Source: Lentisphaeria bacterium UBA1791 (GTDB lineage Bacteria > Verrucomicrobiota > Lentisphaeria > Victivallales > Victivallaceae). Taken from it: 26,359 bases of DNA. Position numbers and translations under genes: made by a program. The stretch covers positions 1-26,359 of the forward strand of contig DCFZ01000020.1 in the NCBI GenBank assembly GCA_002314455.1, written 5' to 3'. The notes beneath the pieces are model-generated. The model ran no database searches. It saw only the letters and a program-made list of their open reading frames with translations, and was not told the DNA's origin. Shown piece after piece: positions 1 through 11,300 of the stretch; the first letter of the stretch is position 1; each line of letters begins with the position of its first letter.

Positions 1-516
1 CACATCACCGGCGATTCGAGTAACGGCGACGACAGCGACGGCGGCCGTCGCGTCACGGATACGCGTACGCTTGTTTTCGACGGCTTCAGCGGCAATCTCG
101 GCACGGCGATCAAGAAAGTGACGGGCTTCGACGCGGTTTCGCTCGACAGCAGTACGGTGACCCTCGCGGGCTACGGTATGCTTAAGAGCGTGAGCGATTG
201 GTCGATCACCGACAGTACGCTCGATTGGAGCAAGGGCGCGAACGACTTCAGCAACGACAAGTTGACCTTGGTCTCGACGGAGGAGATCGGCACGGATGGC
301 TGGACGGTCTTCCAGCTCAGCGACGGCTTAACGACGGGATGGGATAAGATGACGCTTGATGATTCCGGCACCGCCAAAGTGAGTTTGTCGATCAACGGAA
401 ATGTCTACACAGCGATCTACAACGACACGCTCGGCTATTACGCAACGGGAACGACGGCGTCGGACTACAAGTTCTACAAAGACGACAACGCGCTCAAGGT
501 CGCGAAGTTGGCGTAA
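1..516 (+). CDS. C-terminal part of a giant secreted repeat protein (5' end outside window)
   Basis: The reading frame is open from the first base to the TAA at 514-516, so at least 171 residues of a larger protein are present and the true start lies upstream. The sequence is low in Cys and rich in Asp, Gly, Ser, Thr and Asn, with alternating beta-strand-like patterns such as TLVFDGFSGNLG and KVSLSINGNVYTAIYND. The extreme C terminus (NALKVAKLA) resembles that of the 3,245-residue protein at 2380-12117 (KIEVTKWDKLA). I infer that both are substrates of the same type I exporter, whose signals are typically uncleaved and C-terminal. The annotated-looking GTG at 118 is internal. A small Cys-containing peptide gene follows after 21 bases, probably on the same mRNA. 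The family of the missing N-terminal part cannot be judged. Confidence 0.75.
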   Translation, partial: HITGDSSNGDDSDGGRRVTDTRTLVFDGFSGNLGTAIKKVTGFDAVSLDSSTVTLAGYGMLKSVSDWSITDSTLDWSKGANDFSNDKLTLVSTEEIGTDGWTVFQLSDGLTTGWDKMTLDDSGTAKVSLSINGNVYTAIYNDTLGYYATGTTASDYKFYKDDNALKVAKLA

Positions 517-537
517 TGGCAAGAAGGAGAAATGAAA

Positions 538-663
538 ATGGATCACTTCGATTACGTCAAGCCGGTTGTGCTGGAATTTTCCGCGATCGACGCGAAAGGC
601 GGCAGTTGTTACGTCGATTGCACCCAGGATCAAATTTGTGCGACGCCCGCTGACAAACTCTGA
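538..663 (+). CDS. Candidate RiPP precursor peptide, 41 aa, 3 Cys
   Basis: This short gene has a strong ribosome binding site (AAGGAG at 524-529) 8 bases before the ATG at 538. An in-frame ATG at 532 is only 2 bases from it and is less likely. The product begins MDHFDYVKPVVLEFSAID, continues AKGGSCYVDC and ends ATPADKL. The charged or hydrophobic N-terminal half with a KPVVLEFS motif resembles leader regions of peptides handled by PqqD-type recognition elements. It is followed by Gly-Gly and a 19-residue Cys/Asp/Thr-rich tail with Cys spacing C-x3-C-x6-C. The gene lies 21 bases after the giant-protein fragment and is closed by a strong terminator at 682-715, so it is the last gene of that transcript. 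A PqqD/radical SAM/peptidase/kinase-like set lies 22 kb downstream. The precursor role is inference. It could instead be a small unmodified protein. Confidence 0.6.
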   Translation: MDHFDYVKPVVLEFSAIDAKGGSCYVDCTQDQICATPADKL

Positions 664-681
664 TCGGCATTGCACCCTCTC

Positions 682-715
682 ATCCCCGGTATTGAAAGAT
701 GCCGGGGATTTTTTT
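682..715 (+). terminator. Rho-independent terminator after the peptide gene
   Basis: Arms ATCCCCGG (682-689) and CCGGGGAT (702-709) pair perfectly, and the stem can extend inward with A-U and G-U pairs. A run of seven T follows at 709-715. It lies 18 bases after the peptide stop codon and before an independent promoter, so it ends the upstream transcript. Confidence 0.9.
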
Positions 716-733
716 ATCGCCGCGCTACTTTAC

Positions 734-762
734 TTGACAAACTTTGCGGTGCGCGGTATATT
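734..762 (+). promoter_or_regulatory. Sigma-70-type promoter for the C39-like gene
   Basis: A perfect -35 box TTGACA (734-739) and a -10 box TATATT (757-762) are separated by exactly 17 bases. The expected transcription start is near 769, giving a leader of about 28 bases to the ATG at 797. Confidence 0.85.
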
Positions 763-796
763 ACGATGATCATAACAAAAAACGGGAAGTTTGATT

Positions 797-2167
797 ATGC
801 GCCGTATTGCGATCGCCTTGATTTCAGTTTTGCCGTTGGGCATTTTTGCCGCCGACCTCGCGGAAAAACTCAACGACAGCTTGTTTCTGACCACGCCGGA
901 TGCCATTGAGAGCCAATATGCCGGGTGGGTTCCCGGGAATTCCGAAAAAAGCGTCTGGTGCGCGGGCAAAGAGGACACGCCGACGCTGGGGGAACTTCCG
1001 CTTGCCGAAGCGCGTCTCGTGATGGGTGCGGGCAAGCCGGAAAAACTTGTGCTGGTTGCTTACCGCTATGCGTCGGCGACGGAAAAGCTCACGCCCGCCG
1101 CCGGCAATGAACTGGTTCAAAAACTGCAAAGCGCTTTTGCCAAAGCTTTCCCGACGGAAGTTGCACGTTTTTCCGATCGCGTGGAATATATCACACTCAA
1201 AGGTTCGTTGCAGCGTGGCACCTGGGGAGAGGTGATGCTCTGCTTGGCCTCGTTGCCGCGCGGCCCCGTCATTATCCTCGCCGGCGTCTACCCCGTCGGC
1301 GGTGCGCCGCGCCGTCTGGTCGATTTTTTCACCGAGGCGGCGAGCTTCCGCCACCGCGCGATCTGGGATGCCGACCGCGAAGCTTTGCTCTTTCCCGTGC
1401 CCGCCGGTGCGCCGGGGCTTGCCAATTGCGGATTCGCTTCGGCGACGGCGAGACTCGCCGCCTATTACGGCGTCATCCTGACGCCGCAACAAGTTCAGGA
1501 AGCGATCGGCGGCAAGGAAAAGCCGCCGAAAGCCGCGCCCGCCCCTGCGCCCGCGCCCGCGGACGGTAAGAAAAAGAAGAAGAAATCTTCCGCCCCCAAA
1601 GTCGATCCGGTCGCCGGAAAAGACGGTACGGAACTTGCCGTCACGTTTCGTTCGATCCGCAAGATCGAGGGCAAGCTCGGCATCACTTGCCGCGAAGTTC
1701 TCGACGGCGACAGCTTTTTGACCCGCAATCAGTGCAACAAGTTGAAAACCGTTTACAACCGCGTTGCCGGCGAATTCAACCATAAGGATCGCAAAGCGGG
1801 CAAGAAAACGCTCGATTTCGACGACAATCCGCCGGAAAAGATTCCCGCGCTCGATCCCGAGGTGCTGACCAAGGCGCGCGCCGCCAACAAGAGCGGCTCG
1901 AACCGCTTCCGTGCCGAAGTCGAGCGGATGCTTGAGCGCGGCGATCTGCCGCTCTGGTGTGCAATGGGGTTCAAAGCTGATCCCAAAACGGGCAAGCTCG
2001 CCGCCGGTGCGCCCGCGCCGTCGTGGCGCATCATCTGCGGCATCAACGCCAAAGAGGGCAAGCTCTACTATGTCGATTGCTATACCGCGCTGGAGCCGAC
2101 CGAAATCAGCTTTGAGGATGCCTGGGCGATCACGCTGAAATTGTACCAACTCGGCGAGCGCAGATAA
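797..2167 (+). CDS. Secreted C39-like (papain-fold) protein, probably catalytically impaired
   Basis: The 456-residue product begins MRRIAIALISVLPLGIFAADL, a good Sec signal peptide with an AxA-like cleavage site near residue 20. The start at 797 is chosen because GGAAG lies 8 bases upstream; an in-frame TTG at 791 is too close to it. After a roughly 200-residue N-terminal region comes LANCGFASATARLAAYYGV around Cys211, matching the catalytic Cys loop of C39-type peptidases. An Ala/Pro/Lys-rich linker follows (about residues 240-262: PAPAPAPA then KKKKKK). The C terminus SWRIICGINAKEGKLYYVDC aligns with the family's usual HxRxIxGY...D stretch, but the expected His is Ser. It may therefore be a non-enzymatic or structurally altered relative. 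The gene stands alone between its own promoter and a weak terminator. Its substrate is unknown. Confidence 0.7.
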   Translation: MRRIAIALISVLPLGIFAADLAEKLNDSLFLTTPDAIESQYAGWVPGNSEKSVWCAGKEDTPTLGELPLAEARLVMGAGKPEKLVLVAYRYASATEKLTPAAGNELVQKLQSAFAKAFPTEVARFSDRVEYITLKGSLQRGTWGEVMLCLASLPRGPVIILAGVYPVGGAPRRLVDFFTEAASFRHRAIWDADREALLFPVPAGAPGLANCGFASATARLAAYYGVILTPQQVQEAIGGKEKPPKAAPAPAPAPADGKKKKKKSSAPKVDPVAGKDGTELAVTFRSIRKIEGKLGITCREVLDGDSFLTRNQCNKLKTVYNRVAGEFNHKDRKAGKKTLDFDDNPPEKIPALDPEVLTKARAANKSGSNRFRAEVERMLERGDLPLWCAMGFKADPKTGKLAAGAPAPSWRIICGINAKEGKLYYVDCYTALEPTEISFEDAWAITLKLYQLGERR

Positions 2168-2196
2168 AGACGGCCGCCGGTACTTGACCTATCATC

Positions 2197-2234
2197 GGGG
2201 GAACGCACACCCCCTGAAAAAAATTAATTTTTTT
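2197..2234 (+). terminator. Possible terminator after the C39-like gene
   Basis: GGGGG (2197-2201) pairs with CCCCC (2210-2214) across an 8-base loop. It is followed by an A-run/T-run stretch (2217-2234) that can itself fold and ends in seven T. The T-run does not directly follow the GC stem, so this is a moderate call. Confidence 0.45.
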
Positions 2235-2235
2235 C

Positions 2236-2264
2236 TTGTAATTTGCGATTTTGTGTGCTATTGT
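2236..2264 (+). promoter_or_regulatory. Candidate promoter of the giant adhesin gene
   Basis: TTGTAA (2236-2241) and TATTGT (2259-2264) are separated by 17 bases in an AT-rich stretch unlike the surrounding GC-rich DNA. Transcription would begin near 2271, leaving a leader of about 110 bases. The -10 box is imperfect, and an overlapping TATATG lies just downstream. Confidence 0.5.
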
Positions 2265-2272
2265 ATATGCAA

Positions 2273-2300
2273 GTCTGAAAAAACAACCGTTCTTTCAGAC
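2273..2300 (+). promoter_or_regulatory. Inverted repeat at the predicted 5' end of the giant-gene mRNA
   Basis: GTCTGAAA (2273-2280) and TTTCAGAC (2293-2300) are perfect inverted 8-base arms around a 12-base loop. If the promoter at 2236-2264 is used, this stem would sit at the extreme 5' end of the mRNA, a position known to stabilise some transcripts. It could alternatively be a protein-binding operator. Confidence 0.45.
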
Positions 2301-2379
2301 GGTGTAAGTGTATCATAATGACCAATTTGTAATATAAGATTTTAGCCAAAGAAAAACGATCCAAAAAAGGAGAAAGATT

Positions 2380-5300
2380 ATGGCGGATGTCTATTACTCG
2401 GCAGCGTGGATGAACAAGGTTGACGGCGACGTCGTCACCTACAATGGCAACGAGTACACGATCGGCGTGGACGCCTTCGGCGACTACACTGTAGCCCAAG
2501 AGGCGGGCGATGTGGTGCTATGCGACGTCTACCTCGACACGACGTGGATCGCAGGGCAGTATGAACCGGGCGACACCGTAACTGCGACGCTTCCCTCTGG
2601 AGACGAAATCGACATCGAGCTGGCAAATGGCGCCAGCGTGCAGCCGGGGCAGGGTGTCCTGCTCGCCAGCGACAGCGCGGCCAACGTTTCCACCGGCGTC
2701 AGCGACGCCGCGACGGCGGCGCGCAAAGCCAATTCGGCGATCTACCTCAACAGCGGAACTTTTCTGCACAACGGCACCAATGCCAGCAGCGCCATCTATA
2801 CCTATGGCTGCAAGGCGGTCGTTTCCAACAGTTACGTTTCGCGTCTGACCAACGGCGGCAAAGCGCTCGCCGCGGCGCCGGAAACCTACATCATTGCGGG
2901 CGGTCAGGTCGCTTTGCTTCGCGTCGGCAACGGCAATGCCGACAAAGTCTATGCCTATATTGGTAAAGATGGTTATGCCGGCACGATCAACGCCGCCTAT
3001 GGCGACGGTTCGACGTTCAATATCGTCGAAGTCGAGATCGACGGCGGCACTTTCGGCAGTTTCCAGGGCACCGGTGCAAGGATCACCGGCGAAATGAATG
3101 TCACCGCTTCCAATGGCGTCAATGGCGGCGAAGTCTGGGTCAGCGCCTTTGCCGGTCCCGGCCTCAGCAACGATCTTGTCTGCGACGTCAATTTCACGGT
3201 GAGCGACAGCACGTTGAGCAAGGTGGGGATCGCCGGGCGTTCCGTCGGCACCAGCGAGTGGTATAAAGTCTGCAATACCAAAATCGGTGATTTTACGCTC
3301 GACCTCACCAACGCCACCGTTGCGACGGTCTACTCCGGAACCAACCTCGCTTTCTGGTGCTTTGAAAACTACAACGTCGTCCTCGACGGTTCGACGATCA
3401 CGACGCTGAAACCGAAGTCGGGCGGCTACGCCTCGCTCGCTTACGCGGGCGGCACGGCGACGGTTCAGGGCGGTACCTTTGTGACGAACCTCAATCCGAC
3501 TTACGGCGATGAAAACGTCGAGACCGTCTGGACGGACGGTGATTTCCGCTATCTGATGATTGACGGGGCTACGAAAACGACCAACGCCGACGGCACCATC
3601 ACGATCGTAAACGCCGTCTACTACAACGGCGCGGCGGCTTCCGGCAGTCAGTGGATCAAGGGCGGCACGGCGACGCTTCAGGGCGGCACCCAGCATCTTT
3701 TCTCGCTCACGGTCGAGGGCAACAGTTCTTCCTACGTCAAGACGATGGAAGGCATTCAGTCGATTACGATCGACGCGACGGCGGATCTCGCCTTGGCAAG
3801 CAACGTCGGTGCCGACGTGGCGATCATCGTCGATGTGACCGATTTCGTCCTTTCCGGCGCAAGCGAGACCTTCCTGACGACGACGGGCACGATCAGCACG
3901 ACGAATTTCACCGTGCTTGAAAACGGCGCGGTTTCCGAAAAATACGCGATCAAGAAAGACGGCAAAACGCTCCAGATCGTGGCGCGTCCGGTCGTCTACA
4001 CGGCGGCGTGGGCGGATCTTGACGACGGCTCGGTCGTCGTCATTTCGGGCAATACCGCGACGATTGGCGTCGACGCTTTCGGCAACTACAGTGATGCGAG
4101 CGAGGCGGCGACCCAGCTCAGCCGTCCGCTTGCCAACTACGACGTCTACTACACCAGCGACTGGGCTGGCAAAGCGACGGGCGATACGGTTTCCGTCGTC
4201 CTCGACGGCAATACCGTCAGTATGAAAATCGGCGAGCAGGCGTTTACGACGCTTGCGGCGGCGCAAGGTGCTTCCAATCCCGCGGCGGCGGTCGTCATCG
4301 AGGGCGGCAGTTACTCGGGCGGCTCCGATAAAAATTATTTCACCTTGAATGGCTGCCGCACGATTTTGCAGGGCGGCACCTACAGCGGCACTCTCTTCAG
4401 CGGTAAGACCGGCGGCAGTTGCAACTCGATCGACGTCACGGCAAATACGGCGACGATCGGCAGCTTGGACGCGAACCGCTATGTTGCCTGCAACGGCACG
4501 ATCAATTATCATGTGGTCGACAGCGTCGTCGGCAGCATCCGCACCAGTTCCTACAGCGAGGACAACGCGACGACGACGATCCTGATCGAAAACAGCCGCG
4601 TCGGCGCTCTGTCGGCGGGTTTTGCCGGCAACAAAGGCGTTACCACCGTCACGGCGGTCAGTTCGACCTTTACGGGCCCCGTCGGCGGCGGCGGATTGAA
4701 TAACTCCTCCAACAACGCCGGCGACTTCAATTTCAACTTCACCGACGTCACGATGACGGGCAAGGGCTTTACCGCCGCGGTCGGCAACGACGGCAGTAAC
4801 TGGAAATCCAGCCGCGTCACGGGCGCCATCACGGTCACCGTCGACGGCACGGCGTCGAATTTCAGCGTCTTTGACGTCAGAAAGTATGTTGCAAGTTCGA
4901 TCTCTGTGACGATCGACGCCGATGCGCTTTTGACGGCGACGACCTTTAACGCCGACGCGAGTCAGACGATCACGATCGACGTGACGGACTTCCGGTTCGA
5001 CGAAAGCGAGATTTCGCACACCGTCATCAGCGCCAAAAACGGCGGTTTGACCAATTACAACTTTGTCACGACGGGTACCCCGCTCGACGATTACAATTTG
5101 ACGGTCACCGACAAAGCGTTGATCCTTACCAAAAAGAACTGCTACTTCAGCGAAGCGTGGCAAGGTCTTGAAAACGGCACCATCGTCCAGACGCCCAGCG
5201 GCACGGCGACGATCGGCACCGATGCTTTCTTCCTCTACGCTGACGCCAAAGCGGCGGCGGACGCCAAAGGCTGGTTCCTCCAGACCCCCGATCGCTTCTA

Positions 5301-8300
5301 CAACGCAGAGTGGAAAGGTATGGAAGCGGGTACTGAAGTGACGGTGGTCAACGCCTCCGGCACCTTCTCGACGACGATCGGCGACGCCGCGCTCCCCGCC
5401 TACAATACGCTCAACAGTGCGATGACGGCGGCAAAGTCGGCGAATACGACGCTCGCCATCGTCGGCGGCTCGATCGCGTTGAGCGGACGCAATGGCTGGA
5501 ATAATGTCCTCAACACCATCGTCACCAACACCCGCATCACGGGCAACGCCAACGGCGCAATCGTCACAATGGTCGACGGCGGCAAGAGCGATGCGAATTA
5601 CGAAGCGGCCTTCACCGTCGGCGAAGGCAGTTTCCTCTCTTCGCTTGCCGCACTCGGCAACGACGCGGGATGCACGGTCAAGGGCTTCACCTACAATGTG
5701 GTGGACGGCGGCAAGGTCGGCACGGTCTATATGGTCGGCTACACCGGCGTCTACACCGGTGATCTCACCGTCAATCTCGATGGCGGTACGATCGGCGATG
5801 CCTATACATCGGTGTCGGGCGGCACGATCGTCGGCGACGTCAATTTCAACTTGAGCAACGGTGCGAAAATCGGTCAGCTCTGGCTGGCGCCGAATTCTTC
5901 CTCGTCAGCGAAACTCGCGGCGGGAAGCTCGATCAACGTCACGCTCGACGGCTCGCATATGCTGATTCGCGACTTCGACAAGAGTCACACGCTTGTCAAG
6001 GAAGCGGGCTCCTCGATCAACATCGCCGTCAAAGGTTCGACGAGCACGATCAACTTCGCCGCCAGCAGCGTCGATACGCTGACGGTCGACGTCGGCGCGA
6101 CGCTCGTGATCCAGGACAACTGGAACTACACCGGCACGATCACGATCGACGCCGGTGCGACGCTTGTAATCAGCGAAGATCACCTTGGAGCCTACAAGAG
6201 CTTTGTCAACAACGGCACGCTGCGCCTCACCAATGACGCTTTCCTCAACGTCACCGACGGCAACTTCGTCAAGATCGGCACGATCAACGGCACGGGCAGC
6301 GTCGTCATCAACGATTCCGATACCGTCAAGGTCTACACCTACGGCAACAACTACTACACCGCGACCCAGCAGAGCAAGGTCTATTTCGACAGCTCTTACG
6401 CCAGCAATGCGGCTTTCGACAAGGTCACCGTGAGCGGCAACAGCGCCTATGTCGGCGTCAACGCGTTTGCGAAGTTCGGCGACGAGCAGGGCAAACTCGC
6501 CGTCAACGGCGAAGCCTACGCGATCGGCGGCACGCTCGCCGGCGATTACAGCGGCAAACTCACGTTCGCCAACGCGGACGCCATGACCGTAACGGGCGCC
6601 ATCACCAGTTCGACGCTCGCTTTCACCGGCACGACCGTCGCCTTTACGGCGCAGCAGAACTTCAGCGCAACCGATATTTACGTCACTTGCGAGATGCCTG
6701 CTTCCGGCTTGACGGTCACGATCGCGACCGGCGACCTCGGGCTTGCCAGCGACCAGACGCTCACCGTCAACGGCGAAGCGTGGAAAATCGGCGAGATCAA
6801 GGGCCTCTACGTTTTGCGTTACGCCGACAACGTGCTTTCGATCGCCGACAAGAGCGCGGCGAACATCACGGTCGAGAGTTCGCCCGCACAGGACACCTGG
6901 ACCAATCAGAACGTCACCGTCACGGCGACGTTCAGCGCGACCCAGCAGAATCAGTACAGCTTTGACAATGCGAATTGGCAAGAGTACACCGCGCCGCTGT
7001 CGATTGACGGCAACAAGATGATCTACTTCAAAGCCAAAGACGCGGCGACGGGCACGCAGGATGTTCAGGCGAACTTCGAGGTGAAAAACATCGACAAGGT
7101 CGATCCGACGATCAGCGACATCACCCCGAGCACGACCAACTGGACGAATCAGGATGTGACGATCACGGCGAACTACACCGACGATTACTCCGGGCTCGCG
7201 GCGGCGATGTACAAGATCGGCGATGGCGAGTGGCAGGGCTATCAGGGTGTCATCACCGTGACGGAAAATGCGCTTGTCACTTTCCTGGCGACCGACAACG
7301 CCGGAAATGAGGCGACGGCAAGTTACCTCGTCAGCAACATCGACAAGGTCAAGCCGACGATCAGCGACATCACGCCGAGCGAAACCGGCTGGACCAAAAA
7401 GGACGTGACGATCACGGCGACCTACGCCGACGATTACTCCGGACTCGCCCAGCAGATCTACAAGATCGGCGATGGCGAGTGGCAGAGTTATCAGGGCGTC
7501 ATCACCGTGACGGAAAATGCGCTCGTCACCTTGATGGCGACCGACAACGCCGGAAATTCGACGACGGAAACTTATCTCGTCAGCAACATCGACAAAGTCA
7601 AGCCGACGATCACGGTCAACGCGACGCCCTCCACCTGGACGAATCAGGATGTCACGATTTCGGTCGACTACGTCGATGATTTGTCCGGCCTCGCAACGGC
7701 GATGTACAAGATCGGCGATGGCGCGTGGAAAAACTATCAGGGCGCTTTCACCGTCTCCAAAAACGCGGTGCTCTACTTCAAGGCGACCGACAAGGTCGGC
7801 AACGAAGCGACGGAAGAGTTCAACGTCAATTACATCGACAAGATCGCTCCGACGATCAGCGACATCACGCCGAGCACGAAAAACTGGACGAATCAGGATG
7901 TCACGATCACGGCGACTTACGCCGACAAGGGCGTTTCCGGCCTCAAGGAAAGCCTCTACAAAATCGGCGGTGGCGCGTGGCAGAATTATCAGGGCGTCAT
8001 CACCGTGACGGAAAATGCGCTTGTCACCCTGAAGGCGACCGACAACGCCGGAAATGAGGTGACAAAAGAGTACAACGTCACCAACATCGACAAGGTCGCT
8101 CCGACGATCGACATCACCCCGAGCACGACGGCTTGGACCAATCAGGACATCACGATCGCAGCGGCCTACGCCGACGAGGGCGGTTCGCTCCTCAAAGAGA
8201 GCCTCTACAAGATCGGCGACGGCAATTGGAAAGCCTACAAAGAGGTCATCACCATTTCCGAAAACGTGACGGTCTACTTCAAGGCGACCGACAACGCCGG

Positions 8301-11300
8301 AAACGTGACGTTAAAAGAGTACCCGGTCACCAACATCGACAAGGTGAATCCGACGATCAGCAACATCACGCCGAGCACGAAAAACTGGACGAATCAGGAT
8401 GTGACGATCACGGCACTCTACGACGATAATTTGTCCGGGCTCGCGGCGGCGATGTACAAGATCGGCGAGGGCGAATGGCAGGGCTATCAGGGCGTCATCA
8501 CCGTGACGGAAAATGCGCTCGTCACTTTCCTGGCGACCGACAACGCCGGAAATTCGACGACGGAAACTTATCTCGTCAACAACATCGACAAAGTCAAGCC
8601 GACGATCAGCAACATCACGCCGAGCACGACCAGCTGGACGAATCAGGATGTCACGATCACGGCGGACTACGCCGACGAGGGCGGTTCGCTCCTCAAAGAA
8701 AGCCTCTACAAGATCGGCGACGGTGCGTGGCAGCATTATCAGGGTGTCATCACCGTGACGGAAAATGCGCTCGTCACCCTGAAGGCGACCGACAATGCCG
8801 GCAACGTGACGACGGATTTCTACAACGTCACCAATATCGACAAGGTCAATCCGACGATCAGCAACATCACGCCGAGCACGACCAGCTGGACGAATCAGGA
8901 TGTGACGATCTCGGCAATCTACGCCGATAATTTGTCCGGGCTCGCAGCGGCGATGTACAAGATCGGCGATGGCGAATGGCAGGGCTATCAGGGCGTCATC
9001 ACCGTGACGGAAAATGCGCTCGTCACCCTGAAGGCGACCGACAATGCCGGCAACGTGACGACGGAGTTCTACAACGTCACCAACATCGACAAGGTCGATC
9101 CGACGATCACGATCACGCAGACCCCGGCGGAATGGACCAATCAGTCCGTCGTGGTTTCGGCGCTTTACACGGACAACCTTTCCGGCGTCGCGACGCAGGA
9201 GTACAGTTTCGACAACCAGAACTGGTTCACCTACACGACGCCGCACGTGGTCGACACCAACAACACGACCATCTACTACCGCGCGACCGACAACGCCGGA
9301 AATTCGATGACGACCAGTTTCACCGTCACCACCATCGACAGGATCGCTCCGCTGATCGCTCCGGGAAAAGTCACGGCCGCCAAAAACCGGCAGTCGGCGT
9401 GCGTCACCACGGAATTCGTCGATCCGGTGGATGAATGGGGTTACGCGTCGGGCATCAAGGACACGCTCTATCACATCGACGACGGCGATTGGCAGTACTA
9501 CGACGCCGCCAAGGGCATTACCGTCTACGGCAACGGCACCATCTACTTCTGGACGCGCGACAACGCCGGCAACACCGCTACCGATTCGACCGTCGTCGAC
9601 ATCTTCTCGGGGCCGACCGTCTGCATCACCGTGACGCCCGCCAACGGCAAAAACGCCGACGAGTGGACCAACAGCTCGGTGACGGTCAGCGCCTCGTTCT
9701 ACGCCAACACGCCGGGAACGACGATCGTCGCCAAGGAGTACAGCTTCGACGGCTTCCAATGGGTCGACTACGACAGCAGTCTCAACATCAACAGCTACTC
9801 GACGATCTACTTCCGCGTCAAGGATTCGGAGGGCAAGTCGCTCACGACCAGCCGCGAGATCCTCATCGACCATCTCGCGCCGACGATCAGCGTCAGCGAG
9901 ATCGACGGTATGCTCGTCGCCAACTTTGCCGACGACCGTTCCGGCATCGCGACGCAGAAGTACAGTTACGATCAGCTCGAGTGGTTCGATTACACGCAAA
10001 GCCTCGCCGTGGTCCGCGGCATGACGGTCTACTTCAAGGCGACCGACTTCGCCGACAACGAGACCAACGTCAGCTTCACGACGACGCAGGGTGAATACTC
10101 CCGCTTTATTTCCGGCGTCGTCTGCGAGACGGGCACCGATGAACTTGTCGAAATGCCGAGCGAAGTCATCGCCAACGGCGGCAAGCTCGTGCTCGGCGAC
10201 AATTCGACGTTCGTCACCACCCAGTTGGTCCTGAACAACGGCGGCGCAATCGACACCAACGCCGGCGTCTGCACGGCGGAAATCGTCAACGCCAATGGCG
10301 GCGTCAATACGATTTCCGGCATCGTCAACGGCGGAACTCTCTCGGTTGCACCGAATACGGTGCTGAATCTGGACATCGAGCTTTTCGAGTCCTGCATCCG
10401 CAACTGGAACGTTTTCCGCAACGACGGCGTCGTGAATGTCAACTGCGGCGACAATTTTGTCACCCAGCAGGACATTCAAGCGATCTCCGACAACGGCAGC
10501 CTCGGCAAAGTCAATTTCTACGGCGCGGTTTACGACGTTTCCAAGCTGCAGCTTGCCGGCGCCTTTGACGTGACGTTCAACGCGCTCTACGGCACGGCGA
10601 AAAACGACAAGCTCCTCTTCAAGAGCGGTGCGGACATCGACTTCGGCAGCAATTTGAGCTGGATCGACCTCGGTGCGGGCAACAATTCGCTCGAACTGCA
10701 AGCCGATGCGCAGGCGAACGTGCGTTCCAACATCGCCAACGTCACGACGGTCAAAGTCGCCGCCGCAAAGCGCGCCGCCACGGCGCTGGAACTTGCCGAC
10801 GTCAACTTTGTCGGCAACGCCAAATGCACGACCGGCAACAATACGTCGCTCAAAGCCGACGACGTCAGAAGTGCGTCGACGCTTGCGCTCACGACGGGGA
10901 AAGCCAGTCAGACGACGCTCGGCAACGTCCTCCTCGGCGCCGGCAACGACAAAATCTCGATCGGCAACAATTCGACGCTGGTGACCAAATCCATCAGTCT
11001 CGGCGCCGGCAAGAACAACATCGTGATCGGCGCGGGAAGTCAGGTCATTGTCAAGGGCGACCTTGACAACGTCTGCAGTTTGACGCTCGGCAACTACGCC
11101 TCGATGCAAATCGACGGCAACTACAGCGGCACGGCGATCGCCGACACGCTGAAACTCGGCAATGGCGCAAGCTTCAGCGCCGGCAACCTCGTTTTCGGCG
11201 ACGGCAACGACAAGGTGACGATCGGCAACAGCGCCACTTTTAACGCGCAGTCGCTCGATCTCGGCAACGGCAAGAACACGCTGTCGATCGGGACGGGAAG

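Noticed and set aside
824..2149. 441-residue minus-strand frame opposite the C39-like gene
   Set aside because: The plus-strand frame has a promoter, ribosome site, signal peptide and family motifs; the antisense one has none.
2518..5163. 881-residue open frame on the minus strand
   Set aside because: It lies wholly antisense to the giant gene, is rich in Arg/Asp/Val with no recognisable motif, and arises because stop codons are rare opposite GC-rich repetitive coding DNA.
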